In this document: positions 34,458-46,600 of the stretch, piece after piece | How positions within the stretch are numbered: position 1 is the stretch's first letter | How the letters are laid out: each line of letters opens with the position of its first letter | Origin: Purshia tridentata | Taxonomy: Eukaryota > Streptophyta > Magnoliopsida > Rosales > Rosaceae | Direction: 5' to 3' | NCBI GenBank assembly: GCA_003254885.1 | Contig: QANT01008106.1 | Span: forward strand, 22,060 to 86,059 | Length of the DNA: 64,000 bases | Notes under the pieces: model-generated | The model's input: only the letters and a program-made list of their open reading frames with translations | What the model was told of the DNA's origin: nothing | Database searches by the model: none | Position numbers and translations under genes: made by a program

Positions 34458-34779
34458 TTTGGGAGAGATGATGAAATGCGAGTGGTGAAGTGGATTCGGA
34501 CCGTTTGGTTATGGTGTTTTACGGGGATCACATTTGCAGAGAAAGAGATAGAGAGAGAAGAAGAAGAGGAAATGAGAGAGTGACATATAAAAGGTGGGGA
34601 CTTAGGGAGTGAAAAAACGAGGGAATTTATAATTTTATAGGGTGGAAATTTGTGGAAAGAGACGAGCATTAAATATAACGTTGATGGATTAACACATGTT
34701 TGTCTAGGAAGTAGGAACTACAAACTCCATACTCTCTACGTCGCGTGTGCTTCACACTATATGCCTTTTCTTCTCCTTT

Positions 34780-34972
34780 TCTATTTTTTTATTAAAATAG
34801 TAACATATTACTTAATTTATTGTAACGATCATATTTTAATAGGTTAATTGACTTTAAATATCAAATTTTAATAATTTTTTAGTTTAAGTACCAAAAACTT
34901 TTCTATTTTTTTATTAAAATAGTAACATATTAGTATTACTTAATTTATTGTAACGATGATATTTTAATAGGC
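34780..34972. repeat. Direct duplication, unit about 124 bp
   Basis: The segment TCTATTTTTTTATTAAAATAG with TTAATTTATTGTAACGAT and ATATTTTAATAGG appears at about 34780-34843 and again at about 34903-34972. The second copy has a small insertion. It is upstream of the IQD gene in AT-rich DNA. Confidence 0.8.
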
Positions 34973-36465
34973 ACTTGAAAATAAACCATTCGAATTGTCA
35001 GTATTCACATTAAAAATTTATGTCAAAAAAAAGTAAAGAGAAATTGTTTTATATAATTAATAAATTGTTACGGTGTTACCTAGTACTACATAGTATAATT
35101 ATCGTATATATTATAATATAAATAGATATTATTCATATTATATTTTATAAATATAAAACTATTTGGTATGGTACTGTGAAAAACTATTTGATATTATTCC
35201 ACCGTTCCCATATCAAACTGTGAAAAATTTATGTTAACTCGTTTAGTTCATATCTAAAAATCGTATTTGTAAAAATATATTTTTTAAAATATTTGTTATA
35301 TATATATATCTTTATTGACATGTCAAAGGTTTGCCATCAACCCATTTATATTACACATCTCAACCTAGATGGCTACATCAGACTCCATTACCATAAACAA
35401 AATGGAAGGTGTTAAGATGCCAACACCAGAGACCATGCACAATTGATCTTTCTAAATATTTAGTTAAAATTTTTAATAATTTATTTGTTTTAAAATAATT
35501 GTAATGAAAAAGTGAGTTGTTAAAAATAATGGTGTAATTTCTTATTTTTTAATTCTAATTATTTTATTTTACCTTTTTATTTTTATTAATAAATAATATT
35601 ATCAATATTTATTTTTGTAAATAAAAATATTTTTAAAAATCACAAATTTAACTATTCTACTTCTCTTGTGACTTTATATATATAGATAATGCGAATATGT
35701 TTTCCATTTTTGTGTTTAATTATAAATTTTGAGCCACTAGAGCTGCATGCATACAACATATCTTCATTAATGTAATATATAGTAGATCTCTACAAAGTTA
35801 CATTAACTTACGTATTACCTATCATAATCATATCATATCATTCAATCCACGTACATCATTAAGCACACTACATTCATTTGTATATATTAAACATCAAACA
35901 CATTAGGCATCACCATGAAGAATCTCTATCATCGATCATCGATCTCCTGTCATATAGGTTGAGGTAAGTACATCTCATGGCCCTCATGGGTGGATTTAGT
36001 AAATTTACTACCATCACCGACAAACACCAAACTTCACGTAAACAAACACACAACTTATCATTATCTTATGTCATGTAGCTTGGTTAAAGCTCTCTATCAC
36101 CGTTAAAGATACAGAAAAAATTCCAAAGAAGATCAATTTGTAACAGTTGTATGCATGTAGAAATCTATAAATATTAGACAAAAGCATAAAACTATAAAGT
36201 TGGACCAGTAGGCAGTATCTAAGTTAAGTAAATAAGTGGATTGATTCTTGGCCAAAAAAAATAAAATAAGTGGATTGATTAGACACCACTATCGAGTCTG
36301 ATGTGGTGGTAAGTGGTCTCATAACAGTATGGTGCATAGTATCTAAGTTAATAGATTGAATTGACACACAGACCAAACCAAACCAGTATCTAAGTTGTGG
36401 CTTATTGGGTTTACTTTTGGCTCCAACTTATCCCTAAAATGCCCAAAAAGAAAAAAGAGTCCGTC

Positions 36466-36779
36466 TCTTAGTCTCTATACGTGTCTGCAAGAAGAGCAAT
36501 TATAAAGAGGTACAGTGTAGGCTGCTCTAGAAGACACTGCTGCATTGCCCTATTGGGTCTTGGCCTTGCCTTCAAATTTACCTTTACAGGCTTTACTTAT
36601 TACTCTGATAGGGCTGATTGAATCTTAGTCTCTATACGTGTCTGCAAGAAGAGCAATGGTAAAGAGGTACAGTGTAGGCTGCTCTAGAAGACACTGCTGC
36701 ATTGCCCTATTGGGTCTTGGCCTTGCCTCCAAATTTACCTTTCCAGGCTTTACTTATTACTCTGATAGGGCTGATTGAA
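36466..36779. repeat. Recent 157-bp tandem duplication
   Basis: Copies 36466-36622 and 36623-36779 abut exactly and differ at only about five positions by eye (for example ATTATAAAG against ATGGTAAAG, and TTTACAGG against TTTCCAGG). Both run from TCTTAGTCTCTATACG to GGGCTGATTGAA. The unit is not clearly coding and I do not recognise it. Confidence 0.9.
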
Positions 36780-39261
36780 AAATGTGAAAGTAATCTTTCA
36801 TTTTTGTATCAATACAACTATACTGTATAACATACTTAGATGCCATTGGACCCACCACCACTCCTATTATCTTTCGCCATTTCCCAACCTATCATAAGAT
36901 AATAACAGGTAGTGGGCCACCACGTTGATTGATCAGATCACAACGTGTAAATCTTGGTGATAATGATGGCTTGGCTTGGCTACCCCCATATTGAAGTAAC
37001 CAAGGTCTGTGACTCTGTGAGCCTGTGACTGGGGGTGTAGCTAGCTAGAGCCTAGGGCTATATACGGACGTATACAGTAAATTCATGGAACTGGAAAACT
37101 GGAAAAGCCTTTGGAAGTGACCCTCTGAGATCATATCTATGACCTCTGAGAGGTAAGAAATCTTATGGTATACTGATGGACAGAAAGCGGACAGATAGAA
37201 TCAAATTGAGAAAGAAAATTGATAAAAAGAGAGGGTCACATGCTGCTGCAGGGCATCATCATCAGCCTATGAACCATACCATAGTCCAATCAGTCAATTC
37301 ACAATTCACACGTTTAGGACTAGGCCTTAGTGCCCTAGAGAAAAATCATAACAGCAGGTGCCTCTCTTGTTCATTCAATGGTGCTTGGGGAATACTTATG
37401 AACAATTTTGAGCTAAATACCTACACTAGATAATATCGGTCCTATTGAAAAACCATAGAGGAATGAATCACATTCACATGTCGAAACTTGACAAAATAAT
37501 AGGGTGGTGAGTTTTGTTGGTTTTGTTTTGGTCTAAAAAAAACAATAAAACTCTCACATCAGTACATATCAGTAGTATATCACACACTTTATCCACATGG
37601 GAAAAATCTATAAGAAAAATTGAAAAAATGTGATAAGCACCCAGCTGCCGACATCAACGTGCATCACGGTCAAAGTCCAAACTGGTAAGTGGGGCGGGTC
37701 AAGAAAACCGTGGGTCGGCGGCAAATCAATGTGAATTTGGTTTCAGTGTTGAACTGACTTGGGTGTGGAAGTTGGCGGTAGGGAGTCAAATTCAATCTCG
37801 TTGCCCGGTCAATGTTTCATATCTAATGGAGCAGTTGGTACAGCAAAATTCCACTTTCTGCTTACACCAAACAGTGGTCCAAAAGTTGGCATGTATTATT
37901 GTTAATGTGAAAACTTTCTTTTGGATTAAGTTTGTATTATCAAATATTAAAAGAGATATAATTATCTAAAATAAGTGTAATAAATACTTTCTTAAAACAG
38001 GGTAAACAAAACCTAAGTGAAGGGATTCATTTTCTTCTTTTTAAGTGCATCAGATTCTCATGGTTAGCAAATCATTTTCATGCGTGCACTCATGTATTTA
38101 TCAAATAAGGAAATAAAATTATTTTCCCATTCTCACTCTTTTAAAAATTTGAACTAAATGAACCATAAGTGTAAACGAACACCGAACGCTCGGAAAATAT
38201 GTTTTAGTTTTTAACAAACTCAATTATGATTTTCCAGCAGCCGGTTATAATTGTTTTACTAATTTATTTGTAAAACTTAAACATTAAACATTAATGTTTA
38301 ATCAGATAATGGGACAGCTGCAGATATTAAAGCAGTGACAAATGGAATGGAGATGGTCAACATGAACCATTATGTCTCTGATGTAAGTTATGGCCTTATG
38401 GGTGGGTGGTGGTCACATCCCCTTGTTTTGGACGCAAACTACTATCTTTTGTATTTGTTTTGGACAATGATTTTTTTATTATTATTGGAATGGGGAGAAT
38501 TCAAAGGAAGAAGCTTTTGTTCTTAACTATTTTATTTCGACTCTTAATCGAAATAATGGTTTTGTTCCAATGACTGCATTACCCCTGGCCCATTGGAGCC
38601 TAAGGTCCTAGTCATTTTGGGCCTCTCGGCCCGTAAGGCCACCACATGGGCATTATGCTAGGGATTCCAAGAGGTACAGAAAATGTATTATGTTAGGAAT
38701 CTCAAATTTGTCTACCAAAATCCACCCCACTAAATAAGTTGTGCAGGCTGCAATTAGTACAACAACTGCAATAGACCACAAAACTCAAAACCCCTCTTCA
38801 GTAATCCCTCCCGACCCTCAGGATTTACAACTTTATGTTACTAATATAGCATCTATTATTAGTAGAAGGCTGAAGTTACATAAAAAAATATATGAGACAG
38901 AAAGAATATTCAACTTAACAACAAATATGATGAATTTACTCAGTTCTCAAGAAACATTATAATTGAATTTTGACCAATTGGCATGTTTGCCAATGGAATA
39001 CAACGGTGGGATAATCAACAGCAAGCAGTTACACTTGTATCTTCCTCTAGATTAGGATTACAGGTCAACACAGTTGTTCTTTTTCTATTAGAATGAATGT
39101 AAAAATATGGGCGTTTGACCCCATTTTCTTTCCCTCATGTTCCACTTCAAAAACAAAATGAATACAATTGTATAGAAAAAAAATCATTATATTTTTCACA
39201 CATTTAATCTGATTAGCTATTTCAAAACTGCTGTTAATGATTGGCAGAAAGATATATGTGT

Positions 39262-42200
39262 CTAACCTAAACCACTCCTTACAGACATATCTGCAGCTTT
39301 GTGGACTAGGCCCTTCATTCTCTGAAGTATGTCCTCAAATGATGGACGTTGTTGTGAGTCACTGCTTGTTATTGGCAAAGAAAGGTTTAGTTCAACTTTG
39401 CAAATTCCAATTTTAGTAAACGAAAAACGAGTTAGCTTAATGTACAAGTACCTTCTCCAACAGTCTTCAATGATGGATGCTACTTGAGGATCGAGGCCTT
39501 CTGGCATGTCTAACCTTCTATCCATGAACCCTACAACTCCAACGACCTTTCAAATGGAATAGACAATGTTCCAATGAGATTTAAAAACTCAAGAGCATTG
39601 TGTGTGTCTATGTGTGAGAGAGAAACCTGTAAAGGATTGAGGTCACTCCATGGGACCAATTCAGTCCATAGTTCCCACAGGATGACACCAAAGCTGAACA
39701 CATCAGACCTGTTAAAAGAGAGTAAACAAAAGGAATAGGGTTCACTTCACCAAGAAATTCTGCATTTCACATAAAGGATTCACAAGAGAGAACATGCAAG
39801 ACAAGTTGTTAAATCTTGTATTAATTTTCTAAAGATCTGTTTACAGAAATTACTTCTCATTTGAAGGTTCATTTCGAAGCACTTCAGGGGCCATCCACTG
39901 AGGCTGCATTTGATAAAATAAAGACGTCAAAATATGTTTATTAAATAAGGTTAGTCAGTGCAATTAATAGTGATTCGAGGAAAAAAAAATCACAAAACTT
40001 AAGCATATCACATTGCAACATCTTTTTTTTTTTCCCTCCAAATTCTTGTGGATGACAATTGGCTATACTGTGAGCAGAATTTGAAATTAAAAGACCTTGG
40101 AGAGAAAGAGGCTTACTGTTCCTCTCCCAGATTTTGTAGTCAAGAAGGTTGCATTCTTCAACTTCGACAGGCCAAAGTCTCCAACCTGACAGAAAAAAAA
40201 CTAGCCTAAGCAACTGGCATATTCCCAATCTGCTTGAACTAGTATCGGCATATTCCCAATCTGCTTGAACCAGTACATGTTACCTTGACAGTCCAGTTCT
40301 TATCAACCAGCAGGTTAGACGATTTTAGGTCTCTGTGAACTATAGGTGGATTTCTATGATGCAAGTAATTCATACCTCTGGCCTGTAGTAAAAGAGTAAA
40401 ATTTGTTATTTTGTTTGACAGCTAACAGGCTTGAAAACACTCTTACAATGTAAAAGGGGAATTGCTCCTTTCATGACTTTGTATACACAAATTATACGCA
40501 AAAAACTGCATATGCACTGTTAGTGTTCCATCCTGCTGTCAATGTTTAATTCTGTGCACTGTCGGATTTGTGCATCTAAGAAGTGAAACCATAATTTTGT
40601 TTGTAAAGAACATATCAACACATGCAACAGCATGCAGACACAAACAGAAAGAGAGAGAGAGAGAGAGAGAGAGAGTAGCATAAACGCACAACATCAAGGG
40701 CCATCTTCAGACGCCGTCTAATGTCTAATGTCTGATTGTTCTTGTGAAGTGTTTTAAAGAGACTTCCCCTGACCACACAAAAACAAAATCAATGTAATAC
40801 ACTACTCAGAATGACACCAAGAAGCATAAAATATATTATTTAATATTTAACACAAAACAGGGTATAATTCAAAATTAACATAACATGAAATAGACAAACT
40901 TAGAGTAGTGCGTCAACTCTTAATGTCATTCATCAACCAATCATTAAAAAGGGTAATATGCTTCCAATTACCTAGGTAAGTACTCTGTAACAATGGCCAG
41001 CCGTTCTTGTGAATAGACTGCTCCCATAAACAGCAACACATTAGGATGCCGCAATCTTTTCATTATATCAATCTGAAGAGTCCAAAAGAGATCCTGGATC
41101 AGCTGCTTCTTTTCTTAAAAGACTATTACAAACTATTAAAAGTTAACTAAGAGTTTATAGCACCTCCTTTTTGTAGTCATGTAAAATCCCTTCACCGTAT
41201 TCATTTTTAAAGTAAACCTTAACGGCAACATCCTAAACAACAAAAGCAAATATTCTAGAGTCAAAATGACAAATCATTCATTCAAATAATCTGAGTCAGA
41301 TATTAATGAACTTTCTGAATTTAGAAATGTACCGATCCATTCCAGATTCCACGATAAACAATGGCACAGGAACCTGTGAGGCAAGAACAAACACGAATAT
41401 TTAGAAACCAAAGACCACAAAAAGGAGGTGCTACTGATATATATATGAATGAATGATTTGTTTGTGATATATATGAAAAACCATTATTTCGAGAAAAAAT
41501 ACTTCAGACAAACCATTCAGGACTTTCCGATTCCCAAAAAAACACAAGCCTTTTTTACTTTTGAGCATAGGATAGGCACTAGATTTAAAACAAAAATTGA
41601 CCCAGACCTTGTCCAATTCCCTCTCCCAAATGTAAGTCATCCCAGCGAATCTCACAATCTTCTATGGAATTAGAGTCATTATCCCCTTTGCTTGACAGAC
41701 TATCCCCTTTGCTTGATGCTGAATTTGGTAATTGTTTACCATCTGGTGGTCTTTGCATTGCAGCTTCTATCTCCAAAGCATTCAAGTTTGGTTCTCCATT
41801 TTCTGGATCCTTTGTATGCACTTGGCAGCCTAATCCTGGCAACAGATCGCCTGGTCTGGGTAACCCAAAATACTCACTGCACTCCATTGAAGAGGCTAAA
41901 ACAGAACTCTCATCTAAAGCAATTGGATTTTTATGCCCATATACATTTGAATGAATTCTCTTAGCTTCAACAGAAGAATTTCTTTTGTCAGGTGTTTCTC
42001 CCTTACTATCTGTATCAAGAAAGCAGCGGCATGAACTTAATGCCTTTGAATTTCTTACGGAATTAGGCTCCTTTGCCACTTCATTGTTTACTAAAGAAGC
42101 ATTATTTCCGCCATTTAGTTGAGAGCTTCCATCATCTTGTTTCCCACCTTTGTTGGTTACAATAATGTGCAGCTTTGCCAAGACCTTTGCTGCCTGCAGC

Positions 42201-43835
42201 CATCTCAACCAAATAGTTTAAAGACACTCTTGAGGTGAAAAAAAGAAACGAGAAAAGCATGATTTATTATGATGGAGACTCACTAGTGTACTAGGTTTCT
42301 CTAAGTTAGCATCTACTGTCTCTGTTGTAGAGTCCTCACTACCCCTTTTTATCATGCTTGAATTGCATACATCATCTCCATGTCTTGGTAAAAGTTTCGC
42401 GGCCTGATTAGTTCAACAGTATAATGAATAAAACACAATTTAGTTATCAGAATGAAATAAAAAAGATTGTGATTGTGAAGCAAATAAGCACCAGATTGGA
42501 AACAGACGATGCAATCTGTGGCACTGGTGCAATTGGTGGTCGCGGGTCCAATTGGCTCTTGCTCAAGTTTAACTGCCACCCTGTATGTTGGAAATTGGCC
42601 CGACCCTTGAATGTTCTTAGATTTTCTGATTCTATTTTGTTAAACAGTGCAGCATCACTTGAAACAGTGATAATACCAATAAGCTCGCCGTCCTCATACA
42701 ATGGGGTTTTGGTCACCAATGCCATAAATATTTCTCCGGACTTCTTCTTAAAAGGGAACTGACCCGACCATGATATCCCAATGCTCAACCTTGCCATGAT
42801 TCTTTTTAATGGCGCATAGTATTCTTCAGCAATGAGGAAATCAGCAACCCTTTGTCCAAGGACTTCATAGTCCTTCCATCCATACAGACTCTCAGCCGAA
42901 CGGTTCCTGAATTAAACTCAAATCTTGAGCTGAAACTGATCATATATGTGTGATACATTAGACAATCACTTGAGGTCCACAATATAAATATCAAACTATC
43001 ACTCCCCTTGCGCCTTGCACAGAGACCAGTTATGAGGGTAGGCAAATGAGGTAACTGCCGGGGTTCTATAAGTGTTAAAATAAATAAAATCATGTGAAGT
43101 TACGTGAAAAATTCAAAGGCTTTAATTTTATGATTCATCTCGAGCCCATCTTAGGGCAGACTTGCCTCCAGGTTAACATGATAAGTGATAAGTACCAATG
43201 GAGGTGCACAATTAATCTTTTAACCTTTTTTTTAACCAATATAGTGTATATTAAGCTGTAGTGTATTATTTGTATATCAAACTAAGTAACTAACAATATA
43301 CTGTTAAAAAATGTCAATATAAGACCCTAAACAGTCACAAATTTTGTACCAATCTAACTTCTCTATCACACATGCGCGCAAAATTAGCCAACTGTTTCAT
43401 CCATATCATTTATATATATACAGTCAACCACCCTATCACAGTAACACATTCAAAACTCAAGAATCCATCGCCAAACGCCACAAACCAAAAACGACGCAGT
43501 TTAATCAGCAATTACACGTACCAGTACATGATCTCTTCCGAGGAGACTGAGCACACATTGACCGCGTGGCCCAAGAAGTCCAACACGCTCTTGTACGGAC
43601 CACCCGAGACGAAGAACCCGGGCACACCGAACGAACCCGAAAACTTCGACCTCGCCGCCACCGCCACTGCCTCCTCTTCCTCCTCCTCTCTCTTCTTCTT
43701 CTTCTCCTCCTCCTCCTCCTTCTTCTTCTGGTGCTGCAGCTCTTCGAACTCCGCTCGGAGCCTGACGTGGCTCGCCTCCAGACTCCGGCAACGATCCAAC
43801 AGAACTCGGTAGAGACTCGAGTCGTGGGCGGCCAT
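39262..43835 (-). CDS. PAS-domain Raf-like MAPKKK (plant B-group Raf kinase)
   Basis: Fourteen exons join in frame: 43835-43522, 42906-42492, 42403-42284, 42193-41608, 41373-41333, 41232-41164, 41072-40972, 40768-40690, 40382-40284, 40185-40117, 39903-39854, 39708-39627, 39546-39452 and 39361-39262, giving 739 residues. The N-terminus has a charged Lys/Glu coiled segment (about 37-57). A PAS domain spans about 85-210 ([20 protein letters not shown], then a [19 protein letters not shown] strand region). A Ser/Asn-rich linker leads to the kinase domain (about 466-730): glycine loop [15 protein letters not shown], Lys497 in VAVK, HRDLK with Asp593, DFG with Asp611, APE at 636-638. All catalytic residues are intact. 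Such proteins (Arabidopsis RAF10/RAF11 relatives) act upstream in stress or ABA signalling by phosphorylating other kinases; the substrate here is inferred only. The start is the ATG at 43835 in strong context; the open frame further upstream has no ATG. Confidence 0.95.
40216..40275 (-). repeat. 31-bp tandem duplication filling most of a kinase intron
   Basis: GGCATATTCCCAATCTGC and the following bases occur at 40216-40244 and 40247-40275 with one difference. Both copies lie in the 98-base intron between exons 9 and 10 of the Raf-like gene, so the duplication accounts for about a third of its length. Confidence 0.9.
40650..40674. repeat. (GA)n microsatellite in a kinase intron
   Basis: An uninterrupted GA run lies in intron 8 of the Raf-like kinase, just downstream (minus strand) of the donor at 40689. 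Confidence 0.9.
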
Positions 43836-46015
43836 GGCCGTCGTCGGCGAGGTCTCCAGTGGAAGAGGAGGGGTGCGCAATGCGCATAGCTAATGAATTT
43901 TTGCTTTGGCCTTTGGCGAATAGTTTATTATCGAGAGCTGGTCGTCGAAAAATGGTCCTCTGTTGCTTGTAATACTTTAGTTTATTTTATTTGATATTTT
44001 TATTACGGTGTGTACGAATCGCTGCCTCGTTGGACGAGCGAATGGCCGCCACGTAGCCTCACCAAACGACAGAAGCTATCAGGTGCGGAGAAGTGTAACG
44101 CTTTGCCGCCATTGGTTTGAAGCAAGTGTCGCTTAACACTCAACCGTATCCAATTGTTTTTGGCAACTTGCAAACTTACGTAGTCCGTCTTTATCGCCAA
44201 TCGCTAGCAAACAAAGAGTTTGAGACTTTATTGCTTGGTTCAAGTAGGACCGTTGGATGCATGTGTTGATGAAATCATCATTCATCATCTTGTCTACTCA
44301 ATATTATCTGTATTTTCCATACCAGTTTTCTCATAACTGTGAGAATGTGGAACGTTATTCTCCATTGAAAAAGTATAACTTATTAACAACGTGGTAGAAA
44401 GAGGAAAGGGGCAGAGCGGGTGGATGGGTGGTGGTCCGGGGACTGCGGTAGGGTTGTTGTTATTGGTGGGGAGATTATTCAGTGGGGCAGTCATGCTATG
44501 TAATATCACATATGTATACCGTACAATTCCATTAATATATACTTGCATATGTTATTTTTTGTTTGAAGATTTTTTTGTATGACTAAAAAGAAATTTATGA
44601 TTCCTTTAACAAGAAGAAGTAAAATTTGGTCTCAAAAAAAAAAAAAAAAAAGAAGTAAAATTTTAGATTTTATTTAAAACAAATATAACACATGACATAG
44701 TAGTAAGTGGTTTGATAGGGTATGTATAACAAAGTTGTTCAATTTGGTACAAAAGTACCGGGAATAATGTATAATAAGTGCTTGGATAATTGGCCTACAA
44801 ATTAAAAATATGATTAAGACAACTTTTAAAAAATTTTAGAATTTCATCTAAATTTATGTCAAAAAGTCCGAATAAGAGAAAAATGGACAATTCATGTCTA
44901 AAGTTTTGCATGGATTAGACACAATTTGACATTACCAACACTTGTTCTCTTTCTTGAAACCTATGACGTGAAAAAGTCAAATTGGAATAGAACCATGAGA
45001 CTCATGTGAGACTCATGTAAGACTTAAGATGTGAATTGTCTATTGCAAAGGCCGCACGACATTTTTTGAGCAAAAATTTGGATAAAACTATATGTTTGCT
45101 GATGGTAGTGTTATTTTAATTCTTACTCAAGAAACAAACAGCAAATTAAATGTCCATTGATGTGAAAGACTAAGGCCCCGTTTGGGATTATAGTGAGAGA
45201 CTCAAAAATTGTTGTGAGTGACAATTCTAGGTCACTTACAACAGTTTTGGTGTTTGGTAAAAATTCAAAAACTGTAGTGAGTGACTATTTGAGGTCACTC
45301 ACTACAGATATTCACTACAGTTTGAAACCTGCTTTTCAAAACTGTAGTGAGTGACAATTGTGGCCAAAATTATTTTTACCTAATATATCCTCACTTTTTT
45401 AATAAAATAACAATCATTATCCTCTTTTTTTAACTATGATATATGTCTAATGTATGTGATGGTAGATGTACGTATACTTATTTTTTGTATAATATATGTA
45501 ATAATGAATGTTCTTTTAATATGGCTATTTTATATTGATATTACTAATTATGATATTTTATTTATAACATTAAAATTAAAATATTCTGACAAAAATAATA
45601 TATATACTTATTTTATAATTTTATTTTGTAATCTATAATTTTAATGATAATATAAATTTGTAGACCAAAAATTATAACTAATAAAATGCCTTTTTTTCAA
45701 ATAAATAAGTCAAAAAAACTTTCAGCATTATGTTCAATTTAGTAATTATAAATAGTCACAGCAGTTTTATACTACAATTTACCAAACACCTTCATACTGC
45801 TTTTGTACTCACAGCACTTTTAAAAATATAGTTTACTAAACACTTAGCTGACATTACTTCACAGCTGTTTTACTTTACTGCTGTATTACTTCACTGCTGT
45901 ATTACTTCACTGCTGTATTACTTCACTGCTGTTTTTTCTTACTGCAATACCAAACTAAGCCTAAGTAGAATACATAAACAGTACGTCCAACAACTAAATA
46001 GGCCACGTATAGACA
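43836..46015. other. Intergenic between Raf-like kinase 5' end and PEBP 3' end
   Basis: The kinase promoter lies at 43836 upward; no TATA box is obvious. There is a poly-A run near 44633-44651 and a complete MITE at 45174-45961 (listed separately). The remaining DNA shows no coding signal. Confidence 0.65.
45174..45961. mobile_element. PIF/Harbinger-like (Tourist-type) MITE
   Basis: The left end starts GGCCCCGTTTGGGATTATAG and the reverse complement of the right end starts GGCTTAGTTTGGTATTGCAG, 14 of 20 bases matching. A TAA lies directly outside each end (45171-45173 and 45962-45964), the target duplication typical of Tourist/PIF elements. The interior of 788 bp is AT-rich, contains mirrored CACTACAG/CTGTAGTGAGTGA strings and encodes no transposase. 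Near the right end a 16-bp unit (ACTTCACTGCTGTATT) is repeated three to four times (about 45855-45935). A hAT origin cannot be excluded because the GTTTGG-type end is shared. Confidence 0.7.
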
Positions 46016-46600
46016 TCAGAAAATGGCCATCAAGACTGCTTCACCCAACACATGCCCTTGAATTGCCTCCAACACCTTATCTCTCGTCACCTGCAATAAC
46101 CCACCCAAAAATTAACAATTAATTTTAAATGTTAATTCGAATTAATTACATCCACATGCACGTACATATACCTTGTTACCAAGGTGCAGTTCATCGTCCA
46201 AAGCATAGAGCTTAAACTCGAACCTATGACCATGCGAAGGCAACTTGGGCCCACGCCACCCAGGGAGCTTCCAGTCATTGTAACCTTCTTTGATCCGCTG
46301 ATACTCACCACCCACCTCCTCTTCTTTTCCAGAAAAGCCCTCCGGGAGGCCCTTCAGAGTCGCCGGAATGTTGACCACGACCCAGTGGATCCACGGCACA
46401 ATTGGGCCCTCCGGGTCTGGAGCATCCACGTCCTGCACCACAAGGGCCAGGGTCTTGGTCCCCTGCGGCAGGTTGTACCATTCCAACGGTGGAGATATGT
46501 TCTTCTTCGCCCCCTGACCTTCTTGGGTGTACTGTCTGGGGAGTCTTCCTTCGTGGTCCATTCCTGCTGAAACCAATCTGAATTCATCGCTCGCCGCCAT
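46016..46600 (-). CDS. YbhB/YbcL-type PEBP family protein (Raf kinase inhibitor-like)
   Basis: Two exons join in frame: 46600-46172 and 46090-46016, giving 167 residues. The phosphatidylethanolamine-binding fold is shown by the anion-pocket motifs DVDAPDPEGPIVPWIHWVV (about 57-75) and GHRFEFKLYALDDEL (about 123-137), with the opening SPPLEWYNLPQGTKTLAL. It belongs to the small bacterial-type (YbhB) branch, not to the FT/TFL1 flowering regulators: the sequence around the pocket and the single intron differ from FT genes. Function in plants is not established. The start is the ATG at 46600. The first exon carries nearly the whole protein; the second adds 24 residues and a stop. Confidence 0.93.

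Larger units (their letters stand above)
34458..39261. other. 4.8-kb intergenic between IQD 5' end and PAS-Raf kinase 3' end
   Basis: The first bases are the IQD 5' UTR and promoter, with a CT-rich leader on the sense strand. Two duplications (34780-34972 and 36466-36779) are listed separately. The rest is AT-rich DNA with short shared strings, for example AAATAAGTGGATTGATT twice near 36229-36280. At 38590-38640 GGCCCA and GGGCC motifs occur with no gene following. I see no supported coding region. Confidence 0.6.

Noticed and set aside
37250-37275. miR172-like string near GCATCATCATCAG
   Set aside because: It does not match the mature sequence and no hairpin partner was seen.
38741-38962. 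73-residue open frame in the IQD/kinase spacer
   Set aside because: Low complexity and no family resemblance.
43566-43889. 107-residue open frame with a Leu run
   Set aside because: It is the antisense of the Lys/Glu triplet repeat in the kinase exon 1.
44633-44651. Poly-A run as a processed-gene tail
   Set aside because: No gene-derived body or target duplication lies beside it.
46184-46570. 128-residue open frame on the plus strand
   Set aside because: It is antisense to PEBP exon 1; the minus strand has clear family motifs.
46016-46600. FT/TFL1-type flowering regulator
   Set aside because: The protein belongs to the small YbhB-type branch of PEBP proteins by sequence and intron structure.
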